64,000 nt of DNA from Sutcliffiella halmapala (GTDB lineage Bacteria; Bacillota; Bacilli; Bacillales; Bacillaceae_I). The position numbers were made by a program, and so were the translations under genes. The notes under the pieces were generated by a model. The model worked only from the letters and a program-made list of their open reading frames with translations, searched no databases and had not been told where the DNA came from. The DNA lies in the NCBI RefSeq assembly GCF_002019665.1, contig NZ_KV917375.1, positions 3,857,445 through 3,921,444 on the forward strand, given 5' to 3'. Shown piece after piece: positions 17,631 through 27,660 of the stretch (position 1 is its first letter; each line of letters begins with the position of its first letter).

Positions 17631-18206
17631 TTAAATGTTTTTGAACATTCCGTGACTGATAATCTCCTTGATTGCACTAACCCATTCCTCACGTGGTACC
17701 CCAAAATGATTCGGAATGGCAATGGACTGAAAAATAAAGCCGAGCAACAAACCATCCGGAAGATCTCGTTTCAACCTTTGCTCTTCCTTGCCCAAGCGGA
17801 TGAAGTCCTGCAGATTATGATACATAGCCAAATGCAGCTTATCCAGCTTATCTCTGTTGGATCTTACCTTTTCGTTACTATCTGTCGGAACATGCTGGAC
17901 AATTTCTATAATCTTATAAATTGTCGTATGCCTGAAGATTAAATTTATCAAAAAATCAAATTGAGCCTCAAATCCTGTAACTGAATCAATTCCCTTCAAC
18001 TCATCTAGAAATTGATTCATCTCATATAGCATAAACTCAGTGATCAGTTCCTCTTTATTTACATAATACTTATATAAAGCCCCCCTCGAAACCTCCAAGT
18101 GGTCGGCAAGAATACTAAAAGTAAATCCCTCATAGCCATGCTGGAGAAGAAGGAGCTTGGTTGCATCAAATAATTCAGCATCCGTAAACTTGCGGTCGCG
18201 CGCCAT
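17631..18206 (-). CDS. TetR/AcrR-family repressor
   Basis: A 191-aa protein with a TetR HTH at residues ~10-56 (LFDATKLLLLQHGYEGFTFSILADHLEVSRGALYKYYVNKEEL) and a helical ligand-binding C-terminal domain. It lies just upstream of the MMPL transporter, and palindromes that suit a TetR dimer fill the gap, so it probably represses the transporter. The inducing ligand is unknown. The start has GGAGGTGAT 6 bases upstream. Confidence 0.9.
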   Translation of the reverse strand: MARDRKFTDAELFDATKLLLLQHGYEGFTFSILADHLEVSRGALYKYYVNKEELITEFMLYEMNQFLDELKGIDSVTGFEAQFDFLINLIFRHTTIYKIIEIVQHVPTDSNEKVRSNRDKLDKLHLAMYHNLQDFIRLGKEEQRLKRDLPDGLLLGFIFQSIAIPNHFGVPREEWVSAIKEIISHGMFKNI

Positions 18207-18305
18207 ATCATCACCTCCGCTTTTATTATAAACGAAGAATTGCGCGGACAGAACCTTGACTAACTATTTCTTATCATTCAGGAAAAAATAAATCACTTGC
18301 TAAAC

Positions 18306-18929
18306 TCAAACCTCATATTTTGAAAAAGCTTTTCTAAATATATAAGAATATAAAAATGCAAGTAAGGAAAATCCACCAAATGTTATAAAGTATAAACCTG
18401 ATAGGAATCCAACTGTTGAAGAAAAAACAAAAATAATTGGAAAGAGAAAGAGAATTAACAATAACAGGAGATAAGGGAAGTTAGAAAGACCTATCAATAA
18501 CGAATTTAATAATGAATTTTTAATTGTGTCTTTATATCTAGCCATATAAGGAAATATAAAAAGGAGGATGGAAAGATACATAAACCCAAAAATAATTACC
18601 AAACTTATAAAAAATATCTTAAGTAATCCATTAAGGGTTCCCAAGAGTAAGAAATTCACAAGTACTAAAATTCCAGCGGCTAACATAATGAACCAAACAA
18701 TCGTGCTTTGGATGAAATTCTTTTTGAACGCTAATACAAAACTCTTGCCTATATTCTTATCTTCATCTCTTACCATTTTACCTAAGACATAGTATAAAGC
18801 CGTCAATGATGAGCCGATAGTTATAATAGGAATACAAAAAAGTAAGAATAAAAAGTTTAAGATCGCTAAATCGACAGTTCTTGTTAGAACTTTAAATAAG
18901 GAACTATCCAAATTAAATAGTTGACTCAT
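18306..18929 (-). CDS. DUF624 (YesL-like) membrane protein
   Basis: A 207-aa protein with about five hydrophobic helices and the family's N-terminal pattern: a short amphipathic start, then ILNFLFLLFCIPIITIGSSLTALYYVLGKMVRDE. YesL/DUF624 proteins accompany pectin- and oligosaccharide-ABC systems in Bacillus and Paenibacillus; their exact role is not known. It follows the solute-binding protein gene at the end of this ABC operon, past a hairpin, so it may be read through at lower level. The ribosome site is GAAAGGGGA. Confidence 0.85.
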   Translation of the reverse strand: MSQLFNLDSSLFKVLTRTVDLAILNFLFLLFCIPIITIGSSLTALYYVLGKMVRDEDKNIGKSFVLAFKKNFIQSTIVWFIMLAAGILVLVNFLLLGTLNGLLKIFFISLVIIFGFMYLSILLFIFPYMARYKDTIKNSLLNSLLIGLSNFPYLLLLLILFLFPIIFVFSSTVGFLSGLYFITFGGFSLLAFLYSYIFRKAFSKYEV

Positions 18930-19008
18930 TTTTGATGTCCCCTTTCAACAACATATTAATGCACTGATTCGTAGAGTTCTGATTAATTTTTTACTTTTAC
19001 AAGAATAA

Positions 19009-19044
19009 CAGCCGGCTCTTATAAAATATTATAAGCCGACTGTT
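19009..19044 (-). terminator. Hairpin between the binding-protein and DUF624 genes
   Basis: AGCCGGCTCTTATAA and TTATAAGCCGACT pair almost fully around a short AT loop, with an A/T-run on both sides. It could cap the ABC operon mRNA and reduce DUF624 expression. Confidence 0.6.
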
Positions 19045-19065
19045 TTTTCAGTGTAATAACATTAT

Positions 19066-20604
19066 TTATTCAAAGGAATTGATATATCTTTCAAAGGCAT
19101 CGTTCTGAATTTTGATATATTCTTCATATCCCATTTGTTCTAATTGAGCAATATACGAATCCCATTCTTTTGTAGCTCCACCATCAACTACCCATTTAGA
19201 TTGCATAGAACTTACGAAAGAATCAATGTCTGTACTTAAAGCACTTAAACGATTCATTTCATCTACTGTATAAACAACATTTGGAAATTGTTCCTTAACA
19301 TACGTGTTTATTTGTTTATCTAATTCAAGTTTTAATCCATCCCCACCATCAGTTGGAAGTGTTACTTTTTCATTAAATCCTTCCCCAACAAATTTAGGAC
19401 CAAAGTCACGGAATGAATTAACCCAAGCAAATATATCTGCTGATTCACCTTCAGGAGCATCTAAGACTTTGTATGTTCCATCTTCAACTTTTTCGACTCC
19501 AACACCGAAGGAACCATAGAAGGTTTGAATACTCGCATCCTCCGTGTAAAATTTATCTACCCATTGCAATAATTTTTCTGGATTCTCTGCTTTTGTTGTG
19601 ATCATAAACTCTCTTCTTTCATAAACAATTGCATCAGTCATTACATACTTTTCACCATCCGGCCCTTTAAGAGCAGATAATTGAACATACTCATTTGCAT
19701 TTGGTCCAAAAGTGGCATCCGCTGTCCAACCAGAAGATACTCCAACCAAGGAAATTTCATCATTTTTACGTTTTGCTTCAGCCATAGAAGTATCTTGTGT
19801 AAAAGTCTCTTGATCAATTAACCCTTCTGAATAGGCTTTATGCATCCACTCAATTCCTTCTCTATATGCTTCCGCAGTGGGAATAAAGACTGGCTTTCCA
19901 TCCTTAACAGTCATAGAGGTTGAATATGAACCTTTAGGCAATCCAAAGGGTAAAATATAGCCCATAACATCCCCTTGATAAGGAATTTCATCATGAAGAT
20001 CTCCATTTCCATTTGCATCTTGCTCTTTAAATGCTTTTAAAACTTGATAAAATTCTTCATAAGTTTCAGGCATTGAGAGATTCAAGTTATCCAACCATTT
20101 TTGATTGATGTACAACGAATTTCCTGCAATTGGTCTTAATGGTAGCTTCTTTGGCAAACTATAAATATGGCCATCAGGAGATGTAACCATTGCACGTAAT
20201 GCGGGATCCGCATCAAATGCAGCTTTTAGATTAGGCATATTTTCCTCGATTAATTCTTCTAAAGGGATAAATGCACCAGCGTTCTTCGCTATATCTGAAT
20301 CACTTAAAGATAGGGATCCCCAAAATGCATCTGGTAATTCTCCTCCAGCCATTAATATAGATTTTTTGTCTGCCCATTCACTATTTAAATAGATATCCCA
20401 ATCAATAGAGATTTCTGCCTCTTTTTCGGTTTCCTCAACAAATCCTTTTAAAAAGTCATCTCCCCAATCGGCCCAGCGAACTGTTGCAATTTTGTAGGTA
20501 CCATCTTCTTTAGATGTTGAATTAGATGAGTTATTACTACAGCCTACTATTATACTAGCTGCTAAAGTGACACTTAATAATGATTTCATTTTATTTTTTA
20601 ACAT
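19066..20604 (-). CDS. Extracellular solute-binding lipoprotein (LplA/YesO-type, family 1)
   Basis: A 512-aa protein with a lipoprotein signal (lipobox IIVGC, Cys at about residue 22), so it is anchored outside the membrane. The body is a large family-1 binding fold, with AGGELPDAFWGSLSLSD, a long extended region, and DANGNGDLHDEIPYQG, an EF-hand-like calcium loop usual in oligosaccharide binding proteins of the LplA group. It follows two matching permease genes by 17 bases. The ligand is probably an oligo- or polysaccharide fragment; which one cannot be read here. The ribosome site is GGGGGAG. Confidence 0.88.
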   Translation of the reverse strand: MLKNKMKSLLSVTLAASIIVGCSNNSSNSTSKEDGTYKIATVRWADWGDDFLKGFVEETEKEAEISIDWDIYLNSEWADKKSILMAGGELPDAFWGSLSLSDSDIAKNAGAFIPLEELIEENMPNLKAAFDADPALRAMVTSPDGHIYSLPKKLPLRPIAGNSLYINQKWLDNLNLSMPETYEEFYQVLKAFKEQDANGNGDLHDEIPYQGDVMGYILPFGLPKGSYSTSMTVKDGKPVFIPTAEAYREGIEWMHKAYSEGLIDQETFTQDTSMAEAKRKNDEISLVGVSSGWTADATFGPNANEYVQLSALKGPDGEKYVMTDAIVYERREFMITTKAENPEKLLQWVDKFYTEDASIQTFYGSFGVGVEKVEDGTYKVLDAPEGESADIFAWVNSFRDFGPKFVGEGFNEKVTLPTDGGDGLKLELDKQINTYVKEQFPNVVYTVDEMNRLSALSTDIDSFVSSMQSKWVVDGGATKEWDSYIAQLEQMGYEEYIKIQNDAFERYINSFE

Positions 20605-20621
20605 CTTTTCTCCCCCTAATA

Positions 20622-21542
20622 CTATTCTTTTATTGAGCCAACCATAATTCCTTGATTAAAATACTTCTGTAAAAATGGATATAAACACATAATTGGAAGA
20701 GTAGAAACGACTATTGCTGCATACTTCATCATCTCTGATAACCTTCTTAATTCTGATGCTAGTTCTCCAGAAGCTGTTCCAAGTAGCGACTCATTCATAA
20801 TTAAAATTCTCCGCAGCACCAGTTGAAGCGGCTGTAAATTCTCATTTGAAATATAAATCATAGCATCAAACCAAGAGTTCCATATCCCTACTGCTGTCCA
20901 TAACCCAATGACGGCAAGAATAGCCTTTGACAATGGTAACACCATCGTAAAGAAGTATCTGATAGTACCACAACCATCAATTTGTGCGGCTTCCCAAAGG
21001 GTTTCGGGAATACTATTTTTAAAGAATGTTCTTGCGATTATAATGTTGAAGGCGGAAACAGAAAAAGGTAACACCAATACCCAAAATGTATCTATTAAGC
21101 CAAAGTTTTTCACTACTAAATATGTTGGAATTAGTCCACCACCAATGAACATGGGAGTAATATAAAAGATAGATATCCATTTTCGCCCAAACAAATCTTG
21201 CCTTGATAGAGCATAACCAGCTGGTATATTCACAAATAATGCAATGATCGTTCCCACTATGGTGTAGATAATCGTATTTCGATATCCAATCCAAATCATT
21301 TCCTGTTTCAGCAATTCAATGTATCCATCTATTTTCCACTCTTTTGGCCAAAACCACACATTTCCATTTGCAATGTCAACAGGATTACTAAATGAAGCGA
21401 TTATAATAAACCAAAGAGGATAGATAATTAGAATCATCATCAAAATCGCGATTCCATACACGGAGAAATCAAAAATTCGATCTTTCCAGCTCTTTTCAAC
21501 TTTTGTTTTTTTTAAATACTTCTTTTTTATAGTAAGTTCCAA
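20622..21542 (-). CDS. Carbohydrate ABC permease (LplC/YtcP type)
   Basis: A 306-aa protein with six membrane helices and the MalG-like EAA loop EAAQIDGCGTIRYFFTMVLPLSKAI at ~200. It pairs with the permease at 21559. It starts with TTG preceded by GGGGGGAG. No ATPase gene is nearby; in B. subtilis such systems share the ATPase MsmX, and the same is likely here. Confidence 0.9.
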   Translation of the reverse strand: MELTIKKKYLKKTKVEKSWKDRIFDFSVYGIAILMMILIIYPLWFIIIASFSNPVDIANGNVWFWPKEWKIDGYIELLKQEMIWIGYRNTIIYTIVGTIIALFVNIPAGYALSRQDLFGRKWISIFYITPMFIGGGLIPTYLVVKNFGLIDTFWVLVLPFSVSAFNIIIARTFFKNSIPETLWEAAQIDGCGTIRYFFTMVLPLSKAILAVIGLWTAVGIWNSWFDAMIYISNENLQPLQLVLRRILIMNESLLGTASGELASELRRLSEMMKYAAIVVSTLPIMCLYPFLQKYFNQGIMVGSIKE

Positions 21543-21558
21543 AACCTTCTCCCCCCAT

Positions 21559-22527
21559 CTATAACAAACTCGTTTTCGTTAGTTTCTTAGACATATAATT
21601 TACTAATAGTAGAACAACGACATTGACTACTGTATTGAACAACCCAATTGCTGTTGACAAGCTGTATTGAAAATGTTGTAATCCTACTTTATAAACATAT
21701 GTAGAAATAACTTCACTACCTGCTAAGTTTAAGGGATTTTGAAGTAAAAGGACTTTTTCAAATCCTACACTCAAAAGACTTCCTGCTCGTAGTATCAATA
21801 AAATCATTGCAGTAGGCAAGAGTAATGGTAAGTCAATATGAAGAATTTTTTGCATTTTACTCGCGCCATCCATGGTTGCTGCTTCATAATATGTTGGATT
21901 GATTGCAGATAAGGCTGCTAAATATATGATACTATCCCAGCCAATGTGCTGCCATATATCACTCCATACATAGATACTGCTAAAAAAAGATGCCTTGGAT
22001 AAAACGTTTGGCATTTCTACACCGATTAACCCTAATATATTCGAGATCAATCCACTGCTAGGTGACAAAAAAATTAAAATCATTCCACACATAACCATCG
22101 TAGAAATGAAATGTGGTAAATAAGTTGTTACCTGGAATACCTTTTTAAACATACTAATACGTATTTGATTACATAGTATTGCTAATGCAATAGGTAATGG
22201 AAATCCGACTAATATACTGTATAAGCTGATGTTTAACGTATTTTTTATTGTTAGAGCAAATTGGTACGAATTAAAAAACTGAATAAAGTGCTTAAACCCG
22301 ACCCATGGGCTACCCAAAATTCCTAAAGCTGGCGAAAAATCTTTAAATGCAATGATAAGTCCATACATAGGTAGGTAGGAAAAACAAACCAATAATATGA
22401 TCGAGGGAAGTAATAATACATATAATGGCCCGCTTTTCTTCATCTGCTTCTTCATTTTAGATGTTTTGCTTTCACTTGAGATAGTAGATACATTATTGAT
22501 ACCTTCAGTTACTACTTTTCCTTCCAA
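21559..22527 (-). CDS. Carbohydrate ABC permease (LplB/YteP type)
   Basis: A 322-aa protein with six membrane helices after a ~30-residue polar N-terminus. The EAA loop is YYEAATMDGASKMQKILHIDLPLLLPT at ~215-240. It is the first gene of the importer operon, with a TTG start preceded by AAAGGGGG. It is divergent from the YesM/YesN-type pair at 22811, which probably activates this operon when its ligand is present. Confidence 0.9.
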   Translation of the reverse strand: MEGKVVTEGINNVSTISSESKTSKMKKQMKKSGPLYVLLLPSIILLVCFSYLPMYGLIIAFKDFSPALGILGSPWVGFKHFIQFFNSYQFALTIKNTLNISLYSILVGFPLPIALAILCNQIRISMFKKVFQVTTYLPHFISTMVMCGMILIFLSPSSGLISNILGLIGVEMPNVLSKASFFSSIYVWSDIWQHIGWDSIIYLAALSAINPTYYEAATMDGASKMQKILHIDLPLLLPTAMILLILRAGSLLSVGFEKVLLLQNPLNLAGSEVISTYVYKVGLQHFQYSLSTAIGLFNTVVNVVVLLLVNYMSKKLTKTSLL

Positions 22528-22810
22528 CTCTCTGCCCCCTTTGACTAATTTATTTACTATTTACGAGTGCAATTAACAGTATTTTTCTCCTCCTCCACTT
22601 TATATAAATCATTATATGGTAGCGCATTCATTTAAAAATAGTAATAAATGGTTAAGTCCTTTCTACTATTCAGTACTAAATTTGCCATTTTAAAAATCCA
22701 ATATTATAAAATAGCACTATTCAGGCTTTTCCTATCTATTTAACCGCTTTCTTAACGTTTTTGTGCTAGAAAATACAAATTGTTTCTATATAATTTAGAG
22801 TAAGGAAAGG

Positions 22811-24538
22811 ATGGGAGATGAAATAAATTTGAATCTGCAATTTGGAAAGAACCCCTCACGTTCTGTTAATTATTACTCTAAAGTCCTTTTTATCATTTTG
22901 ATTTCAATATTATTTATCAACATCTTTGTTTGTTTCTTTACGATTTCAAGTACTAGACAACAAAGTATCGATTATATTACCAATACTGTTAACCTCTACT
23001 TGAATGACGCCAAACAAAAATTTAATGCAATCGATCATTTTATGATTTGGACCGTTAAGCATGAGCCATTAATTAAAAATATCGAAAATTCAAAAGATAT
23101 GTCAGAGTTACCTAAAAGTATTAATGATTTCAGATTAAGAGTGAATGATTTTCAATACTCTACCGGAAAAGAATATCAATTTTTTTTAGCACTAAAAAAA
23201 GAGAACTACTTTTTTAATAGTTCTCCCATTCAAATAACATATTCCGAATATCTACAAATGAAAGATTTCTTCTTATCAAAAAATAAAATGTTAACTAACA
23301 ATGAAAGATTATCCAAATGGCATTCCTTTAAGATCAACGATAAATTCTATTTGTATCATTTTTTAGAATATGAAAATAGGATATTTATTTCATTGATTGC
23401 AGTAGAGGATATTCTACTACCCTTACAAGATATCAATTTAGGTAATAACGGAACAATTATTATGGAAAATGATAGCCAAGTTTTTCTTTCTGACATCGAT
23501 CAAGTAGAGTTGTTCAAAAGGGAAAAATCGAATAACTTTTTTAGTAGTCACCTAACTTTTAAAAATACAGAGACTACTTTACCTTTTTCCATCCATGTCA
23601 CTATTGATCATTTTAGTGCATTTGAAAGAGTCGTTTTAGCGCAGTTTGTCCTTATATTTGCAACAATCATTATTAGTTTGATTTTATTCCTAATACTGCT
23701 TTATATAAAAAACAAAGTAATATCACCCATTCAAAAATTTTCTCAAAATCTTTCAGATCTTAATAAAAATAATGAAAAAATTGATTTTGAAAGTAGCAGT
23801 ATAATTGAACTTGAAAAAGCTAACACACAATTCAAAGATTTAATTTATGAAATAAAAAATCTAAAAGTGAACATATACGAACATGAAATTGAGAAGAAAC
23901 AAATTCAAATGGATTTTATGAAACTACAAATTAAACCACACTTTTATCTAAATTGTTTAACCACTATTTATAGCATGGCGCAAATGGAAATGAATAAAGA
24001 AATTCAAGAAATGTCATTATCTACATCAAAATATTTTCGATACTTATTTCAAACGAACCAAAATTTTGTAAAACTTGAAAATGAATTAATGCATATAAAC
24101 GACTATCTAGCTATACAAAAATTAGTATATGGAGACTCCTTCCTATTCGATTTGTCTATAGAACAAGATATAAGCAATACTAAAATTCCACCTTTAGTAT
24201 TGCAAACATTTATTGAAAATACGATTAAACATTCCGTTTCTTTAGATGAACAAATCAAAATCTCCTTAAAAATAGATTATATAAATGACCAGAAAAGATT
24301 TATTAACATAACTATAAAAGACAATGGGCCAGGATTCTCACCTAATGTAATAACTAAACTTAGGAACAATATTCCTTTAACCACTAAAGCAGGAAAACAT
24401 ATTGGGATAAATAATGTAGTTCAAAGGCTTAAACTAATGTACGGTGAAGAATTTTCGATAGAATTTTCCAATGATGATTTTGAGGGTGGCGCTGTTATTA
24501 CTCTCATAATACCCTATCATATTTATGAGGAGGATTAG
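22811..24538 (+). CDS. YesM-type sensor histidine kinase
   Basis: A 575-aa protein. TM1 at ~24-46; extracellular sensor region at ~47-280; TM2 at ~283-308; HAMP-like linker; His_kinase domain with LQIKPHFYLNCLTTIY (~378-393), a variant of the family QINPHFLYNTL box but with the His intact; then HATPase with FIENTIKHSV and DNGPGFSP. It signals to the YesN-type regulator encoded next and probably senses the substrate of the divergent ABC importer. The start is uncertain because AAGGAAAGG abuts the ATG. Confidence 0.87.
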   Translation: MGDEINLNLQFGKNPSRSVNYYSKVLFIILISILFINIFVCFFTISSTRQQSIDYITNTVNLYLNDAKQKFNAIDHFMIWTVKHEPLIKNIENSKDMSELPKSINDFRLRVNDFQYSTGKEYQFFLALKKENYFFNSSPIQITYSEYLQMKDFFLSKNKMLTNNERLSKWHSFKINDKFYLYHFLEYENRIFISLIAVEDILLPLQDINLGNNGTIIMENDSQVFLSDIDQVELFKREKSNNFFSSHLTFKNTETTLPFSIHVTIDHFSAFERVVLAQFVLIFATIIISLILFLILLYIKNKVISPIQKFSQNLSDLNKNNEKIDFESSSIIELEKANTQFKDLIYEIKNLKVNIYEHEIEKKQIQMDFMKLQIKPHFYLNCLTTIYSMAQMEMNKEIQEMSLSTSKYFRYLFQTNQNFVKLENELMHINDYLAIQKLVYGDSFLFDLSIEQDISNTKIPPLVLQTFIENTIKHSVSLDEQIKISLKIDYINDQKRFINITIKDNGPGFSPNVITKLRNNIPLTTKAGKHIGINNVVQRLKLMYGEEFSIEFSNDDFEGGAVITLIIPYHIYEED

Positions 24539-24539
24539 C

Positions 24540-26174
24540 ATGAATGTGTTGATTGTTGATGATGATCGATTTGTCGTATCTGCATTAGAACAAAAGATTG
24601 ACTGGGCTTCTTTAGGAATTCAGCAAATATACACCGCTTACAATATTCGTCAGGCGAAAAAAATATTTGAAAAAGATACCATTCACATTCTTATTTCCGA
24701 TATAGAAATGCCACAAGGGAGTGGTCTTGAATTATTGGCATGGATAAGATCTGAAGGTCTAAATGTACAAGCAATCTATTTAACTAATTTTGCTGACTTT
24801 AATTACGCACAAAAAGCAATTGAGCTCCAAAGCTTCGAATATTATTTAAAACCAATTGAATTTGAAAAACTTAAATTAATCATATTAAAAGCAGTAAATA
24901 AAGTTAAAGATAGTCAAAAATATGAGGATGCAATAAAGGTCGGACATTATTGGCAGCAAAACAAAGAGGAACTAGTGGAGCATTTTTGGCACTCTTATCT
25001 AAGAACCACCGACTCGAATTCATATGAAATGCTTCAAAAACAGTTAAAAATTAAACAAATAGATTATTCTATGAACGATATTTTTTTGCCACTATTACTA
25101 GCTTTTTTCCCTTATTCATTAGTAGATAATAAGGAAATAACTTCTGTATTTGAAGAAAATGATTATCAACATAAGTTAAAAACTATTATTGTTAAAACTT
25201 TTAAAAATAGTTCTCTTCGTTTAGATGGATTTCTAGACTTAAACAAAAATAAAGAAGAGTATCTAGCAATTTTCAAATTACAAGACACTTCTTTCGAAAT
25301 GTCATCAAAGGATGTAATTGCTTCCTTTAATCAGTTAATTACTAACATTAACGACCTGATAAAATGCGATGTTCAATGTGAGGTGGGAGTTATCTCCACG
25401 TTAGATAAAGTAAAGCCTTCTATAAAAACACTTCAATTTTCTAGTAAAGAAACGATTAAATATAGGAACAAAACCTTCATGTTTGAAGGGCACAAAAAAA
25501 ATGTCCAAAAATATGTTGAACCAAATCTTCAACTTTTAGAACATTATCTTCACATTAACAACAAATTAAGTTTTATTAATAAATGCTCTCAATATCTTAC
25601 AAACTTACTAGAAAAAAATGCGTTAACTCCTAATGTGCTTTGTAGTTTTAGACTAGACATTACACAGTTAATATACACACATCTTAAGAAAAAAGAAATT
25701 CTTGCAAATAAATTATTTCAAGGAAAAACTGGTGATTTTCTACTAGAGCAATCTTCAAGGTCCGTAGAGGATTTAATGATTTATATCACATATTTAGTAG
25801 ATGTTTCTCTAGATTACATGGAATTTACTGACTCTCAAAAATCTGTTGTCAAAACCATACGTGATTATATTGATCAAAATTATCAAGAAAACATTACAAG
25901 AGCTAGCTTAGCTAAAATTGTCTACCTTAGTCCAGACTACATTGCGCGATTTTTCAAAAAGGAAACTGGAATATCACTTGTAAATTACATCATAAAAAAA
26001 AGAATTGCTATTGCGAAAGACTTATTAAGCACGACAGATCTCCCTGTTCATACTATTTCTGATAAAGTAGGTTACGGAAATTATTCATACTTTACAAAAC
26101 TATTTAAAAAAGAAACGAATTATACTCCAGTAGATTTCCGGAGATTGACCTATTCAAAACATGAAAACTACTAA
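24540..26174 (+). CDS. YesN-type AraC-family response regulator
   Basis: 544 aa from the ATG at 24540; GAGGAGG stands 6 bases upstream inside the end of the kinase gene, so translation is coupled and the in-frame ATG at 24525 is part of that site. Receiver domain at ~1-120 with the phospho-acceptor Asp in LISDIEMPQGSG (~53). A ~300-residue linker domain follows, then two AraC HTH motifs at the C-terminus (ASLAKIVYLSPDYIARFFKKETG and HTISDKVGYGNYSYFTKLFKKETNYTP). Likely activates the divergent importer genes. Confidence 0.9.
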   Translation: MNVLIVDDDRFVVSALEQKIDWASLGIQQIYTAYNIRQAKKIFEKDTIHILISDIEMPQGSGLELLAWIRSEGLNVQAIYLTNFADFNYAQKAIELQSFEYYLKPIEFEKLKLIILKAVNKVKDSQKYEDAIKVGHYWQQNKEELVEHFWHSYLRTTDSNSYEMLQKQLKIKQIDYSMNDIFLPLLLAFFPYSLVDNKEITSVFEENDYQHKLKTIIVKTFKNSSLRLDGFLDLNKNKEEYLAIFKLQDTSFEMSSKDVIASFNQLITNINDLIKCDVQCEVGVISTLDKVKPSIKTLQFSSKETIKYRNKTFMFEGHKKNVQKYVEPNLQLLEHYLHINNKLSFINKCSQYLTNLLEKNALTPNVLCSFRLDITQLIYTHLKKKEILANKLFQGKTGDFLLEQSSRSVEDLMIYITYLVDVSLDYMEFTDSQKSVVKTIRDYIDQNYQENITRASLAKIVYLSPDYIARFFKKETGISLVNYIIKKRIAIAKDLLSTTDLPVHTISDKVGYGNYSYFTKLFKKETNYTPVDFRRLTYSKHENY

Positions 26175-26556
26175 CAAATATTACTTGTTACTGTCATGTT
26201 CTGCTCTTTTGCAGTATTAAGTTAACGAAAAGGCAACCAAAAGTTCCTTGTCTTTTTTCTCTTCCCTACTGACGGTTAAATTATTGAACTTTATTATGTG
26301 TTATTAAATTTGCCTTGTTCATGACACGAACGGGGCTCTGTTTGTTTTCATTATGGATGTAAAAGTTTTTTGTAAGAAATCAAACAAAAATAGAATTGTA
26401 TATTTTTTCTTCATCAATTATTAGATTATTGAACGATAGAAAAGTCGGGTCTATTCCTTTTCTATCGTATAGTTGAAACGAAATCCTCTAAATCATATCA
26501 ATTCTCCCCGAACCAAACATTTCCTTCACTGAATCTTTTAAAGTGGCTGACATTTT
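26175..26556. other. Intergenic region between convergent genes with two hairpins
   Basis: No ORF of substance is seen. A weak stem AAGG-AAC/GTT-CCTT with TCTTTTTT (26230-26258) may end the YesN transcript. A better stem ACGATAGAAAAG/CTTTTCTATCGT lies at 26433-26468 and could stop either strand. The rest is AT-rich without recognisable features. Confidence 0.5.
26433..26468 (-). terminator. Hairpin between convergent yesN-type and exonuclease genes
   Basis: 12-bp arms ACGATAGAAAAG and CTTTTCTATCGT around a 12-base loop. It lies 89 bases beyond the exonuclease stop and could act for either gene. The flanking T-tracts are short. Confidence 0.5.
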
Positions 26557-27534
26557 TCAACACGAACCCAGTGTGCTTCCCTCCAACAACTGAAGAAACT
26601 CATCCTCTTGTAATATCTTAATCTTTCCATCCTTTTTCATCAGCTCATGGGCTTTGCGTTCTTTTGTGCTAAGTCCATCCGCCCCTACAATCGTCGGGTC
26701 CTGTTTACCTACGATTAGATAATCTGTTTTGCCACTCACACCACTTTTTATAATCGCCCCTTTATCCACCACTCTCTGCATCGCTTCTGCTCTATCCACT
26801 GTGCTTAACTCTCCAGTGAAGACAAGGTTCTTTTCAAAAAGGGGGTGCTTCGAATCAAACTCATTATGGACTGAAGTAATTTCACTTATGACTACTTTTG
26901 GTTTGAATTCCTTTTTGACATTCCTTTTGAAGTTACTTTGCTTTTTATAAAAACTCGTCTGAGGCTTCAACTCTGAAAACTTTCGGACAGGTATGGTGGA
27001 AAAAGTACTGCAGTAGGATCTGATAGATTTCCGTTTCTTCATACCGATGCATTTCAAGACAAGCTCCGCACATGCTTTTGCATCTGCCAAAGCATGGTGA
27101 TGCTGATCAAGTTGGATTCCAAAATGTTCAATTCTAGCCTTCAGCGAGTTCCCTACTCCCTCTCCTCTACAAGCTCGGGTGCTAATTGGGATGCTACACA
27201 CATATTCGAATTCAGGCATATCCAAAGAATAGTGGACCAAACAACTGTTCAATACACTAAGGTCAAATTGAGCATTGTGTGCCACTACCAAACTGTCTGA
27301 AAAATACCCTTGAATCTCCTCCCACACCTTGTCGAACTTGGGGGCATCCTTCAAATCATCTATCGTCAATCCATGGATCTTAGTAAATGCCTTGTCCACT
27401 TCCAAATTTGGAGGCTGTATCAAAAAATACTTTTCATCTACAATCCTATTATTTTCGACAAACACCATTCCTAAAGAGCACGCACTGCTAAAATGACTGT
27501 TTGCAATTTCGAAATCAATGGCAATAAAATCCAC
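26557..27534 (-). CDS. DEDDh 3'-5' exonuclease with C-terminal BRCT domain
   Basis: A 325-aa protein. The exonuclease domain at ~1-170 has the DEDDh residues: Asp and Glu in FIAIDFEIA, Asp in VVAHNAQFDLSVL (~94), and the His/Asp of HHALADAKACAEL (~147-155). After a basic linker (~190-215) a BRCT domain at ~228-315 resembles that of NAD-dependent DNA ligase (KNLVFTGELS, GKTDYLIVG, KERKAHEL). It resembles DNA polymerase III epsilon-type exonucleases fused to BRCT found in Firmicutes. A DNA repair or proofreading-like role is inferred. A monocistronic gene. Confidence 0.9.
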   Translation of the reverse strand: MDFIAIDFEIANSHFSSACSLGMVFVENNRIVDEKYFLIQPPNLEVDKAFTKIHGLTIDDLKDAPKFDKVWEEIQGYFSDSLVVAHNAQFDLSVLNSCLVHYSLDMPEFEYVCSIPISTRACRGEGVGNSLKARIEHFGIQLDQHHHALADAKACAELVLKCIGMKKRKSIRSYCSTFSTIPVRKFSELKPQTSFYKKQSNFKRNVKKEFKPKVVISEITSVHNEFDSKHPLFEKNLVFTGELSTVDRAEAMQRVVDKGAIIKSGVSGKTDYLIVGKQDPTIVGADGLSTKERKAHELMKKDGKIKILQEDEFLQLLEGSTLGSC

Positions 27535-27613
27535 TACTTTCCCCTCCCTTTACCATATTTACTTTTCATCTATCATACAAAAAGTCTGGCACATGGTCTA
27601 TTAGAAAGACTTT

Positions 27614-27660
27614 GAGGACAGGTCCCTCGCCCCTCAAATTGGGTCATGGAACCTGTCCTC
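27614..27660 (-). terminator. Stem-loop at the end of the sensory xylose operon
   Basis: GAGGACAGGT (27614-27623) and ACCTGTCCTC (27651-27660) are perfect 10-bp arms. The right arm lies inside the last codons of the binding-protein gene ending at 27644. The U-tract after it is weak. Confidence 0.5.
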
